Of a DNA stretch of 6,049 nt, positions 1 to 5,820 are shown one piece after another. Both the position numbers and the translations under genes were made by a program. The stretch comes from Deltaproteobacteria bacterium (GTDB taxonomy: Bacteria > Desulfobacterota > Desulfomonilia > UBA1062). The DNA is taken from positions 1-6,049 of the forward strand of contig JALNWY010000179.1 in assembly GCA_023230665.1 (NCBI GenBank), given 5' to 3'. The notes beneath the pieces were generated by a model that worked only from the letters and a program-made list of their open reading frames with translations, did no database searches and was not told the origin of the DNA. Position 1 is the stretch's first letter, and every line of letters starts with the position of its first letter.

Positions 1-1074
1 AAAGAGCGTTTCTCGACCGAAAACCGCCGCTACTACCGCAACTGGATGAAGCGGATCGCGGTCAGGGCCCTGTCGAGCCCGCTCATGGAGCTGATCGCCG
101 GTCTCGCGGGCGCCTTCATCCTCTGGTACGGCGGCATGCAGGTCGTGGAGGGCAGCCTGTCGGCGGGCGACTTCGCGTCCTTTATCCTGGCAATGGGCAT
201 GCTCTACTCCCCCATACGAAAGCTCAACACCGTCAATATCGAGGTCCAGGAGGGGATTGCTGCGGCCAAGAGGATTTTCAACGTCCTGGACACCACACCC
301 GAGATCGGGGACAAGGCCGGCGCCGAGGATCTGGGCAGGGTGGACGGCGAGTTCGCGTTCCACGACGTCTCCTTCACCTATACGGGAGACGAGTACGCGC
401 TGACCGGGGTGAGCTTCACGGCACGGCGGGGACAGCGCGTGGCCCTGGTGGGCGAATCCGGTTCGGGCAAGACCACCATCGCCAACCTCCTGCCCAGGCT
501 CTTCGAGGTGAGCTCGGGCCGGATCGTCGTGGGCGGCCGCGATATCCGGGACGTGACCATGAAGTCGCTGCGCAGAAACATCGCCATGGTGACCCAGGAG
601 ATGGTGCTCTTCAACGACACCATCAGGGCCAACATTGCCTACGGGACCGAGAACGCCACCCAGGAGAGCATCCAGGAGGCAGCCCGGGCGGCCCGGGCGC
701 ACGATTTCATCATGCAGATGCCCCATACGTACGACACGGTGGTGGGCGAGAGCGGCGTGCGCCTCTCCGGCGGACAGCGCCAGCGGATCTGCATCGCCCG
801 GGCCATCATCAAGGACGCCCCCATCCTCATCCTGGACGAGGCAACCTCCGCGCTCGACACCGAATCAGAGCGCGAGGTGCAGGCGGCCCTGGAGAGGCTC
901 ATGAAGGACCGGACCACGCTCATCATCGCCCACCGGCTCTCGACCATCATCCGCGCGGATCATATCATCGTGCTGAACAAAGGCGAGATCGTAGAGGAGG
1001 GCTCCCACCAGGAGCTCATGGAGAAGAACGGGTACTATGCCAGGCTCTACACCATCCAGTTCGATCATACGTAA
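1..1074 (+). CDS. msbA: Lipid A export ABC transporter MsbA (5' end outside window)
   Basis: Homodimeric inner-membrane ABC exporter that flips lipid A-core from the cytoplasmic to the periplasmic leaflet. The frame is open from base 1, and the 15 codons before the first ATG (position 46) continue the family's pattern (ENRRYYRNW), so this is a 5'-truncated gene of 357 visible residues; full-length members have about 580. Visible parts are the last two membrane helices (about residues 27-46 and 57-73) and a complete nucleotide-binding domain. That domain has Walker A GESGSGKT at 151-158, Q-loop Gln199, signature LSGGQ at 255-259, Walker B ILILDE at 275-280 and switch His311. The coupling region between helices and ATPase (QEGIAAAKRIFNVLD) matches MsbA, and the lipid A genes downstream support MsbA over other type IV exporters. 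Its last 38 bases also encode the start of lpxK. Family certain; exact substrate inferred from context. Confidence 0.93.
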   Translation, partial: KERFSTENRRYYRNWMKRIAVRALSSPLMELIAGLAGAFILWYGGMQVVEGSLSAGDFASFILAMGMLYSPIRKLNTVNIEVQEGIAAAKRIFNVLDTTPEIGDKAGAEDLGRVDGEFAFHDVSFTYTGDEYALTGVSFTARRGQRVALVGESGSGKTTIANLLPRLFEVSSGRIVVGGRDIRDVTMKSLRRNIAMVTQEMVLFNDTIRANIAYGTENATQESIQEAARAARAHDFIMQMPHTYDTVVGESGVRLSGGQRQRICIARAIIKDAPILILDEATSALDTESEREVQAALERLMKDRTTLIIAHRLSTIIRADHIIVLNKGEIVEEGSHQELMEKNGYYARLYTIQFDHT

Positions 1075-2020
1075 GGCCCTCTCCCGTGTCTACGGCTCCG
1101 TGATTGCGGCCAGGAACCTCTGCTACGACGCCGGTGTTTTCACCATTCACCAGACCGGCATCCCGGTGGTGAGCATCGGGAACATCGAGGCGGGCGGCAC
1201 CGGCAAGACACCCATGACCATTGCCCTGGCCCGGGAGCTCTCATCCCGGGGCCTCAAGCCCGCGATCGTGACCAGGGGATACCGGGGCAGGCTCAAGGGA
1301 GCGGTGCTCGTAAGGCCTGACCACCAGGCCTGTGAGGTGGGCGACGAGGCCCTGCTCATGGCCCGGGTGTCCGGGGCGCCCGTGGTCAAGGCGCCCGATA
1401 GGGTCAGAGGCGCGCTCCTCGCCCGCGATGAGCTTTTCTCCGATCTCGTGCTCTTAGACGACGGATTCCAGCACCGGCGGATCCACCGCAATCTGGATAT
1501 CGTGCTCGTAGCCGGAGACGCCCGATCGGACGCCCTTCTTCCCCTGGGCAGGCTCAGAGAGCCCGCAGGCTCGCTCGCGCGGGCCGACATTGTGGTCCAC
1601 ACGAAAGGGGCGGGGCTCTCGGAAATGTCTGCCGAGCTCGTTCCCTGCTCGCTCATCGACCCTTCGGGCGCCGAGGAAGACCTGAGAGGTCTGAGAGGCA
1701 GGCACGTTCTCGCAGTTTCCGGAATCGCCCGGCCCGGTCACTTTGCCGAAATGCTCCAGGATCTGGGAGCCTGTGTGGACACCCTGGCGTTTCCCGATCA
1801 CCACGGGTTCACCCGCCGGGACATGGAGACGATCAGTGCACGGGCACAGGGCAAGGATCTGATCGTGACCACGGAGAAAGATCTGGTCCGTCTCGATCCG
1901 TCACAGCTCAATGGAACGTGGCGTGCGTTGCGGATCGAGATGCGCGTAAAGGCTATGGAAACCATTGTCAGGGAGATAGAGGGCATTGTCAGGAAAAGCG
2001 GTCTTTCTCGACAGGGATGA
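1037..2020 (+). CDS. lpxK: Tetraacyldisaccharide 4'-kinase LpxK
   Basis: Transfers phosphate from ATP to the 4' position of disaccharide-1-phosphate to form lipid IVA, at the cytoplasmic face of the inner membrane. The protein has 327 residues, normal for the family. Motifs seen are an N-terminal helix typical of the membrane-associated start (about 12-32, ending RNLCYD), an unusual P-loop AGGTGKTP at 52-59, TRGYRG at 79-84, GDEALL at 102-107, DDGFQHR at 141-147, PDHHGF at 253-258 and TTEKDL at 278-283. The GDE and DHH motifs hold residues known to be important for catalysis in this family. The ATG at 1037 is the only start that keeps the N-terminal helix; GGAG at 1020-1023 is a rather distant ribosome-binding site (13-base gap). 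The first 12 codons lie inside msbA, and the last 35 bases overlap gmhB. All expected motifs are intact. Confidence 0.94.
   Translation: MPGSTPSSSIIRKALSRVYGSVIAARNLCYDAGVFTIHQTGIPVVSIGNIEAGGTGKTPMTIALARELSSRGLKPAIVTRGYRGRLKGAVLVRPDHQACEVGDEALLMARVSGAPVVKAPDRVRGALLARDELFSDLVLLDDGFQHRRIHRNLDIVLVAGDARSDALLPLGRLREPAGSLARADIVVHTKGAGLSEMSAELVPCSLIDPSGAEEDLRGLRGRHVLAVSGIARPGHFAEMLQDLGACVDTLAFPDHHGFTRRDMETISARAQGKDLIVTTEKDLVRLDPSQLNGTWRALRIEMRVKAMETIVREIEGIVRKSGLSRQG
1971..1975 (+). promoter_or_regulatory. Ribosome-binding site for gmhB (TTG start)
   Basis: GGGAG lies 10 bases before the TTG at 1986, inside the lpxK coding sequence. A TAG in the gmhB frame at 1977-1979 rules out any earlier start, so this site and the TTG define the beginning of gmhB. 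Confidence 0.55.
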
Positions 2021-2543
2021 CACCATCATCCAAGACAGGCACTACCTCGCCGATCCTGACGGGGTCGAGCTCATACCCGGAGCGGCCGAGGCGATCCGCC
2101 TGCTGAACCGGCGCCACATCCCGGCCATTGTCGTCACCAACCAGTCGGGCATTGCCCGGGGGTTTTTCAGTGAACACCGGCTAGGCCTCATCCACGAGAG
2201 GCTCAAGGATCTTCTGGCCCTGCATCAAGCGGTGCTGGACGCCATCTATTACTGTCCCCACCATCCCTTGGGCTCGGTCGAGAAATACTCCTTTGCCTGC
2301 ACCTGCAGAAAGCCCGAGCCCGGCCTGTTGATGGAGGCTGCCCGGGAGTTCGGTCTGGATCTCGCCGGCTGCTACATGGTAGGAGACAAGCCTGAGGACA
2401 TGGAGACCATTCACCGAGTCCGGGGAAAGGGTGTGCTCATCGGGGAAGAAAATTCAGGGGAAATAAAACCGGCAGGGCCTGATCACTGTGCGCAGGACCT
2501 CTTTGAGGCAGTGCAATGGATCCTGAAAGACATGAAGGAATGA
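1986..2543 (+). CDS. gmhB: D-glycero-beta-D-manno-heptose-1,7-bisphosphate 7-phosphatase GmhB
   Basis: Cytosolic HAD-superfamily phosphatase that removes the 7-phosphate during ADP-heptose synthesis for the LPS inner core. It has 185 residues, close to the roughly 190 of the E. coli enzyme. HAD motif I is FLDRDDT, with nucleophile Asp9 and acid Asp11; most relatives read DRDGT, so Asp12 is a local variant. Motif II is VVTNQSGIARG (49-59), the motif III lysine is Lys109 in CRKP, and motif IV is GDK with Asp134. Cys90, His92, Cys105 and Cys107 form the zinc site of the GmhB/HisB-N group. The start is TTG, forced by an in-frame TAG three codons upstream, and it lies 35 bases inside lpxK. HisB-type histidinol-phosphatase is the alternative, but the CPHHP/SVEKY features and LPS neighbours favour GmhB. 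Its 3' end overlaps the next gene. Confidence 0.92.
   Translation: MSGKAVFLDRDDTIIQDRHYLADPDGVELIPGAAEAIRLLNRRHIPAIVVTNQSGIARGFFSEHRLGLIHERLKDLLALHQAVLDAIYYCPHHPLGSVEKYSFACTCRKPEPGLLMEAAREFGLDLAGCYMVGDKPEDMETIHRVRGKGVLIGEENSGEIKPAGPDHCAQDLFEAVQWILKDMKE
2505..2508 (+). promoter_or_regulatory. Ribosome-binding site favouring the 2516 start of the acyltransferase
   Basis: GAGG sits 7 bases before the ATG at 2516, within gmhB. The competing ATG at 2540, which overlaps the gmhB stop as ATGA, has an AAGGA directly abutting it, too close to act normally. Spacing therefore favours 2516, but the protein family would tolerate either start. Confidence 0.5.
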
Positions 2544-3526
2544 AGAAGATCATCCGATTCGCAGCCAAGCTGCAGTACCCGCTCATCAAGGGAGGCATAG
2601 CCCTCATCAACGTCCTGCCCTATCCTCTCGCGATCTCTCTGGGCAGATTCTTCGGCCTTCTGGGCTGGCTCGTCGATCCCTTTCACCGTCGAACGGCGCA
2701 GATCCAGCTCAGGCACTGCCTGTGCGAGGCGTATCATCCCTCCACGGTCCGCAGGGTGTTCATGAACCACGGCGACATCCTGGTGGATACCATCAAGTAC
2801 GCCTACATGGACGACGAGGAGATCAGGAAGCGCATCGTGATCGAGGGCAGAGAGCACCTGGAGCAGGCCCTGTCGAAAGGCAAGGGGCTCATGATGATCA
2901 CCGGTCACATCGGCAACTGGGAGATTCTGGCCCACCTCCCCCGCCTGCTGGGGGTCAGGTTCTGCGTCATGGCCGACGTGCGTAACGACCCGAGGATCGA
3001 GGCTGTGGTCGACGATATCAGATCCCGCTCCGGGGCCACCATCCTGCCGCCCAAGGGAAAGGCCCTCATGCTCATCCGGGAGCTGAAAAGGGGGAACACC
3101 ATCGGCATGATCATGGACCAACGGGGCAAACGCTCCGATATGCTCTTCTGCGATTTCTTCGGCCTGCCCGCACCCACCAATCCCGCTTCCGCCTTCATCG
3201 CGATCAAGGGCGACGCCGTCATCCTGCCGGTCTCCAGCGTGAAGGAATATGGACGCTATCGCATCATCTTTCACCCGCCCCGGGAGGCCTCGTCGTTCGG
3301 CACCGGCAAGGAGGCCATCGTCTCTTTGAGCCAGTACATGCAGTCCTGGATCGAGACAGTGGTGAGAGCGCACCCCGAACAATGGTTCTGGCTGCACTGC
3401 CGGTGGACCAGGCGCTCCGAGATGCGCAGGCTCATCCGCACAGGCGAAGACTTCCCTTGTTTCGTTCGCTCCCAGGCGGGCGGATGCGCCGAACCCCCCG
3501 AATCCCGTGATATCCGGGGCTCCTGA
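2516..3526 (+). CDS. LpxL/HtrB-family lipid A late acyltransferase
   Basis: Predicted inner-membrane enzyme that adds a secondary acyl chain to (Kdo2-)lipid A, using acyl-ACP as donor in characterised members. It has 336 residues from ATG 2516, or 328 from ATG 2540. Seen in order are a hydrophobic N-terminal anchor (about 22-53), the HX4E catalytic motif HIGNWE with His131 and Glu136, the block GMIMDQRG (197-204), the PAPTNPASAF region (219-228) and the C-terminal family signature HPEQWFWLHCRW (286-297). E. coli LpxL/LpxM carry HX4D or HX4E variants of the same motif. Residues after about 300 form a polar, Cys/Pro-rich tail of some 36 residues that the core family does not need. The gene is last in the lipid A operon and ends with TGA followed at once by TAG. 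Whether it is LpxL-like or LpxM-like, and its acyl preference, cannot be told from sequence alone. Confidence 0.9.
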   Translation: MDPERHEGMKKIIRFAAKLQYPLIKGGIALINVLPYPLAISLGRFFGLLGWLVDPFHRRTAQIQLRHCLCEAYHPSTVRRVFMNHGDILVDTIKYAYMDDEEIRKRIVIEGREHLEQALSKGKGLMMITGHIGNWEILAHLPRLLGVRFCVMADVRNDPRIEAVVDDIRSRSGATILPPKGKALMLIRELKRGNTIGMIMDQRGKRSDMLFCDFFGLPAPTNPASAFIAIKGDAVILPVSSVKEYGRYRIIFHPPREASSFGTGKEAIVSLSQYMQSWIETVVRAHPEQWFWLHCRWTRRSEMRRLIRTGEDFPCFVRSQAGGCAEPPESRDIRGS

Positions 3527-3539
3527 TAGATACTTTGTC

Positions 3540-3569
3540 TTGACTTTTCACGGCTCCTCTTTGTATACA
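3540..3569 (+). promoter_or_regulatory. Sigma70-type promoter for tRNA-Cys
   Basis: TTGACT (3540-3545) and TATACA (3564-3569) are separated by 18 bases. Transcription would begin near 3576, giving a leader of about 14 bases before the mature tRNA. The bases after the -10 box (around 3572-3580) are GC-rich, as is usual for stable-RNA promoters under growth-rate or stringent control. It lies just after the acyltransferase stop, with no convincing terminator between, so operon read-through could also feed the tRNA. Confidence 0.65.
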
Positions 3570-3589
3570 GAACGGGTCCGAACGGCAAC

Positions 3590-3661
3590 GGCGGCATAGC
3601 CAAGTGGTAAGGCGACGGTCTGCAAAACCGTTATTCTCCGGTTCAAATCCGGATGCCGCCT
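3590..3661 (+). tRNA. tRNA-Cys (anticodon GCA)
   Basis: A complete cloverleaf can be drawn by hand. The acceptor is GGCGGCA (3590-3596) with TGCCGCC (3654-3660). The D stem is GCC/GGC (3599-3601 with 3611-3613). The anticodon stem is ACGGT/ACCGT (3615-3619 with 3627-3631) around loop CTGCAAA, with anticodon GCA at 3622-3624. The T stem is TCCGG/CCGGA (3637-3641 with 3649-3653) around TTCAAAT. The discriminator base is T (U73) at 3661, the identity element for cysteinyl-tRNA synthetase. CCA is not encoded, so the tail must be added enzymatically. No terminator follows before the convergent gene 9 bases away. Confidence 0.96.
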
Positions 3662-3670
3662 CTCTCAATC

Positions 3671-4714
3671 TCAAAGGAACGTATACGACACCGTGATCGC
3701 CCCGTATGCCTGCCGTTCCCGCTGGGTATCATACTCCCTCGTCCCGCTCACATAGGCATAGGTGATCTTGAATCTGCCGGTGATCATCCCGAGGCCAACG
3801 GCCCATTCCGCAACCAGCGCCTCTTTGTCGACATGTCCGCTGCTGCGGAAGAAGTTGCCGTCGAGGGTAATGTCCCAGAGCTTTGCATACACGTCGGTGG
3901 ATACAAAGGCATGGGTGCTGAATCCATGTGGCCGGTACCGATAACGCGGATCCTGACCGTCCAGAGGAGCATTAGTGTCCGAGCCGGGCCGGATAGGCAG
4001 AGTGCCGAAATCATTCGGCAGATTCCACCCCAGACGGATTTGCCCCCCGATATTCACTGCTGTCAGGGCATTGCCCACAAAAATGCCTGCATGAGGAATC
4101 AGGTCGTAGCCCAGGCCCGATGTCACGCCCTTTCCGGCGAATCTCCACTTCCGGTCGTAATACACGTTGAGTATGGGCTCATCCTTGAGCTGATGGCCCC
4201 AACCATTGGGGAAATCGGATTTCGTCCACGTATGAATCGCCTTCTGCATCTCTTCCGCATAGGAATGGGGGCCGATGATGCCCAGGGTATATTCCCAGGT
4301 GTTCATGATCCGGGCATTCCTGCTGTGGAACCCTACAGAGATATAGGAGATGCCGGCATATGGCCGGTCATCGGGGTTGTAGTCCAGTCGTCTGATATTC
4401 TCAGGCGTATAGATATTCTGTCCTACGGATAACGACACTGTTTTGAGAAAGTGATCTCCGGCTTCGAAAGGCATTGAGTCGATCATTGCATGGCTCCACG
4501 AGGGCAGGTGGGGATCGTCCCGAAAGTTATTGAGGTCCGGTGATATCCAGGATATCTTGATACCGTTGGTATAGTCGCGGTCAGTACCTGTGTAAAAATC
4601 GTTCTCCTGGTAAAAGGTGAAGGTCCCCCCCTGCAGGTCACTCTCGTATCCGGCGCAGACGGATGCGCGGAAACACAGGGCGATTACAGCAATGAAAATC
4701 GTATATCCTTTCAT
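3671..4714 (-). CDS. lpxR: LpxR-family (DUF2219) outer-membrane lipid A deacylase
   Basis: Predicted outer-membrane beta-barrel that removes the 3'-O-linked acyloxyacyl chain from lipid A at the cell surface; Salmonella LpxR is the model. It has 347 residues from the ATG at 4714. A signal peptide covers about residues 1-21 (positive MKGY, hydrophobic IFIAVIALCF, likely cleavage after SVCA). Early in the mature part are QENDF (36-40) and RDYTNGIKISW (46-56), the hallmark Asn-Asp and Thr-Asn-Gly of the family, followed by DRPYAG (116-121), GIIGPHSYAEEMQ (145-157) and a QxxxH pattern with Gln157 and His161 matching the expected catalytic His. Alternating polar/aromatic strands run to the C-terminus (VSYTFL). 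A GTG at 4756 would add 14 polar residues before the signal peptide, so ATG 4714 is preferred although GGAG abuts it with no spacer. No promoter or terminator is evident. Composition is less GC-rich than the lipid A operon. Confidence 0.88.
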   Translation of the reverse strand: MKGYTIFIAVIALCFRASVCAGYESDLQGGTFTFYQENDFYTGTDRDYTNGIKISWISPDLNNFRDDPHLPSWSHAMIDSMPFEAGDHFLKTVSLSVGQNIYTPENIRRLDYNPDDRPYAGISYISVGFHSRNARIMNTWEYTLGIIGPHSYAEEMQKAIHTWTKSDFPNGWGHQLKDEPILNVYYDRKWRFAGKGVTSGLGYDLIPHAGIFVGNALTAVNIGGQIRLGWNLPNDFGTLPIRPGSDTNAPLDGQDPRYRYRPHGFSTHAFVSTDVYAKLWDITLDGNFFRSSGHVDKEALVAEWAVGLGMITGRFKITYAYVSGTREYDTQRERQAYGAITVSYTFL

Positions 4715-5129
4715 CTCCAGGAACCGGCCGCTTTGTCCTTCAGTTCTGCCATCCACCTAATGGTTACGTTTTTCCCATGCATAAGGGTCCGGCGAGAGAA
4801 TACCGGATAACATCAAACACTCTTTTTGCCGCAAATATTCCGCACATCCTAAAGTACCTTGAATAGCCGAGCTATTCCGATAAATCTCCGGTTTGTGATA
4901 TTTCTTTCCGGCCCGATCATGGGGGCAGAGTGGAAAATCCTCAAATCCACCGCCACTTTGCCCGAGGCCCCTTGGGACCCCAAAAGCTGGTTCCTTGAGG
5001 GCAAAAAGTTGTTCAAATCACTCGCCCGGGTCTACATCCTCCATGTCGGCCACCTCAGACCAATTGAAGACGTATTTGAGACGCAGGTCAATACATTCAA
5101 GTCACACTACTCGAACACATGCTGCGCTA
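4715..5129. other. Intergenic stretch between lpxR and the transposon scar
   Basis: No gene is supported here. It holds the 5' leader of lpxR (minus strand), including a possible 13-codon upstream reading frame (4752-4711) whose stop overlaps the lpxR ATG as ATGA, and the palindrome at 4861-4877. A plus-strand frame from TTG 4859 (or ATG 4919) to 5221 has mostly C/G third positions between 4919 and 5115. However, it lacks a ribosome-binding site, matches no family I recognise and runs antisense into the transposase remnant, so I do not call it a gene. Confidence 0.4.
4861..4877. repeat. Perfect inverted repeat, 7-bp arms with 3-base centre
   Basis: GAATAGC-CGA-GCTATTC is an exact palindrome about 150 bases upstream of the lpxR start codon. 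It has no T-run on either side, so it is not a typical terminator. It could be an operator, a hairpin in the lpxR leader, or a relic of a mobile-element end. Confidence 0.4.
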
Positions 5130-5603
5130 TCACCCATATCCCACCGGCACCAGATGCGCTATCCGCTCCCGGGCATCGAGAATTTCGCCAAAGCTCGAAT
5201 GAGACCTGGTCAGCCGGATAACCACACAGCGGGCATGATCCAGCACACGAGCAGGAATGTTGATCAAGGCAAACCGCCCCGCCTTCATCCGCTTGCATGC
5301 CCAGCTCTTGCTCAAAGCCGGCATCTCCATCGCAGCATGCAGGTTGAACGCAAGCAGCATGATCCACCACCAGGCTGCGTTCTCACCAAAATCCCCTGAG
5401 GAAAACTTGCCACCGCCAGGACCTCCTTCATGATCGCATGCGCTTCCTCGCTTCTCGCTTCGGCAGCAGCGCTTGTGCAACCAACATATCACCTCGTCTC
5501 CCGACCAGGCAAGATTCGTCACCACCCCAAATAACTTGTGGCCATGCCCTTGTGTGTCCACGGCAGCAAATGGATAGGATCGGGCTCCTGTCTCGACCTT
5601 CAT
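5130..5603 (-). pseudogene. IS1380-family transposase, C-terminal remnant
   Basis: The open frame of 157 residues matches only the C-terminal third of IS1380-type DDE transposases. Matching blocks are FGVVTNLAWSGDEVI (25-39), the tract GDFGENAAWWW (70-80), then FNLHAAM, KRMKAGRFALINIPARV (104-120) and a terminal helix ending ILDARERIAH. The start codon is fortuitous: a TAG two codons upstream closes the frame. Between residues 51 and about 62 the reading is nonsense. Removing one copy of a duplicated CTCGCTT (5447-5453/5454-5460, plus strand) and restoring one C near 5413 gives back the family's EEAHAIMKEVLAGGK block, which contains the catalytic Glu region. The gene is therefore truncated and internally damaged. 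It ends with tandem stops TGA-TAG. Confidence 0.82.
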
Positions 5604-5820
5604 GCCCTACCTCAGATCTCCCGTTCTTGTACCGATTCTCAAGGGAAGTGTTGGGCTTTACCGACACCTGCGACGAAGGGGTGGATGATCCGAAGAATCC
5701 CTCATTCTCTTTGCGCCGCCGATACCCGAGTTGCTGCTTTAATCATTGGTTCTCTTCAGTTAACGTATCGATCTTCGTTTGCTTCTTGATGCACTCGGCA
5801 CATGCTCCTTCGTATGTCAT
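5585..5820 (-). pseudogene. IS66-like transposase, N-terminal remnant
   Basis: From the ATG at 5820 the minus strand reads a Cys-x-x-Cys start (ACAEC), a coiled-coil-like KIDTLTEENQ, then an in-frame TGA (5745-5743). After it come LKQQLGYRRRKENEG, FFGSSTPSSQVSVKPN and a Gly-His-Glu-Gly-Arg segment. This resembles the N-terminal region of IS66-like transposases (Ser/Pro-rich linker then a GHxG basic motif). Replacing TGA with CGA (Arg) restores ENQRLK, a single C-to-T change. Homology stops around 5585-5605, where the sequence passes into the IS1380 fragment in another frame; the left boundary given is approximate. The remaining catalytic domain is absent. Family assignment is from memory of the motif pattern and is less certain than that of the IS1380 part. 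Confidence 0.6.

Larger units (their letters stand above)
5130..5820 (-). mobile_element. Composite insertion-sequence scar (IS66-like head joined to IS1380-like tail)
   Basis: Two incomplete transposase genes of different families lie head to tail on the minus strand with no intervening DNA, sharing a junction near 5585-5605. No terminal inverted repeats or target-site duplications could be recognised on either side, so the true edges are unknown. The element cannot mobilise itself: both genes lack catalytic parts and carry disabling mutations. Confidence 0.65.

Noticed and set aside
2483..3397. Long open frame of 304 codons on the minus strand
   Set aside because: It is fully antisense to the acyltransferase, whose motifs are unmistakable. 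High-GC coding DNA often leaves the opposite frame open, and the translation is His/Asp/Gly-rich without any recognisable domain.
3496..3519. CCCCG...CGGGG inverted repeat as terminator of the lipid A operon
   Set aside because: Only 5 bp, it lies before the acyltransferase stop and is not followed by a T-run; a chance pairing in GC-rich DNA is more likely.
3653..4432. Plus-strand open frame of 259 codons
   Set aside because: It starts inside the tRNA acceptor stem and is antisense to the LpxR-type gene, whose conserved motifs and signal peptide identify the real strand.
4788..4807. TCCGG...CCGGA inverted repeat in the lpxR leader
   Set aside because: Arms of only 5 bp with a 10-base gap, not extended and not near clear promoter boxes.
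4941..4954. Partial copy of the tRNA 3' end (TCAAATCC then ACCGCC) as an attachment-site remnant
   Set aside because: Matches are only 8 and 5 bases with a different gap than in the tRNA (3644-3660), and no integrase is in the window; too weak to call an att site.
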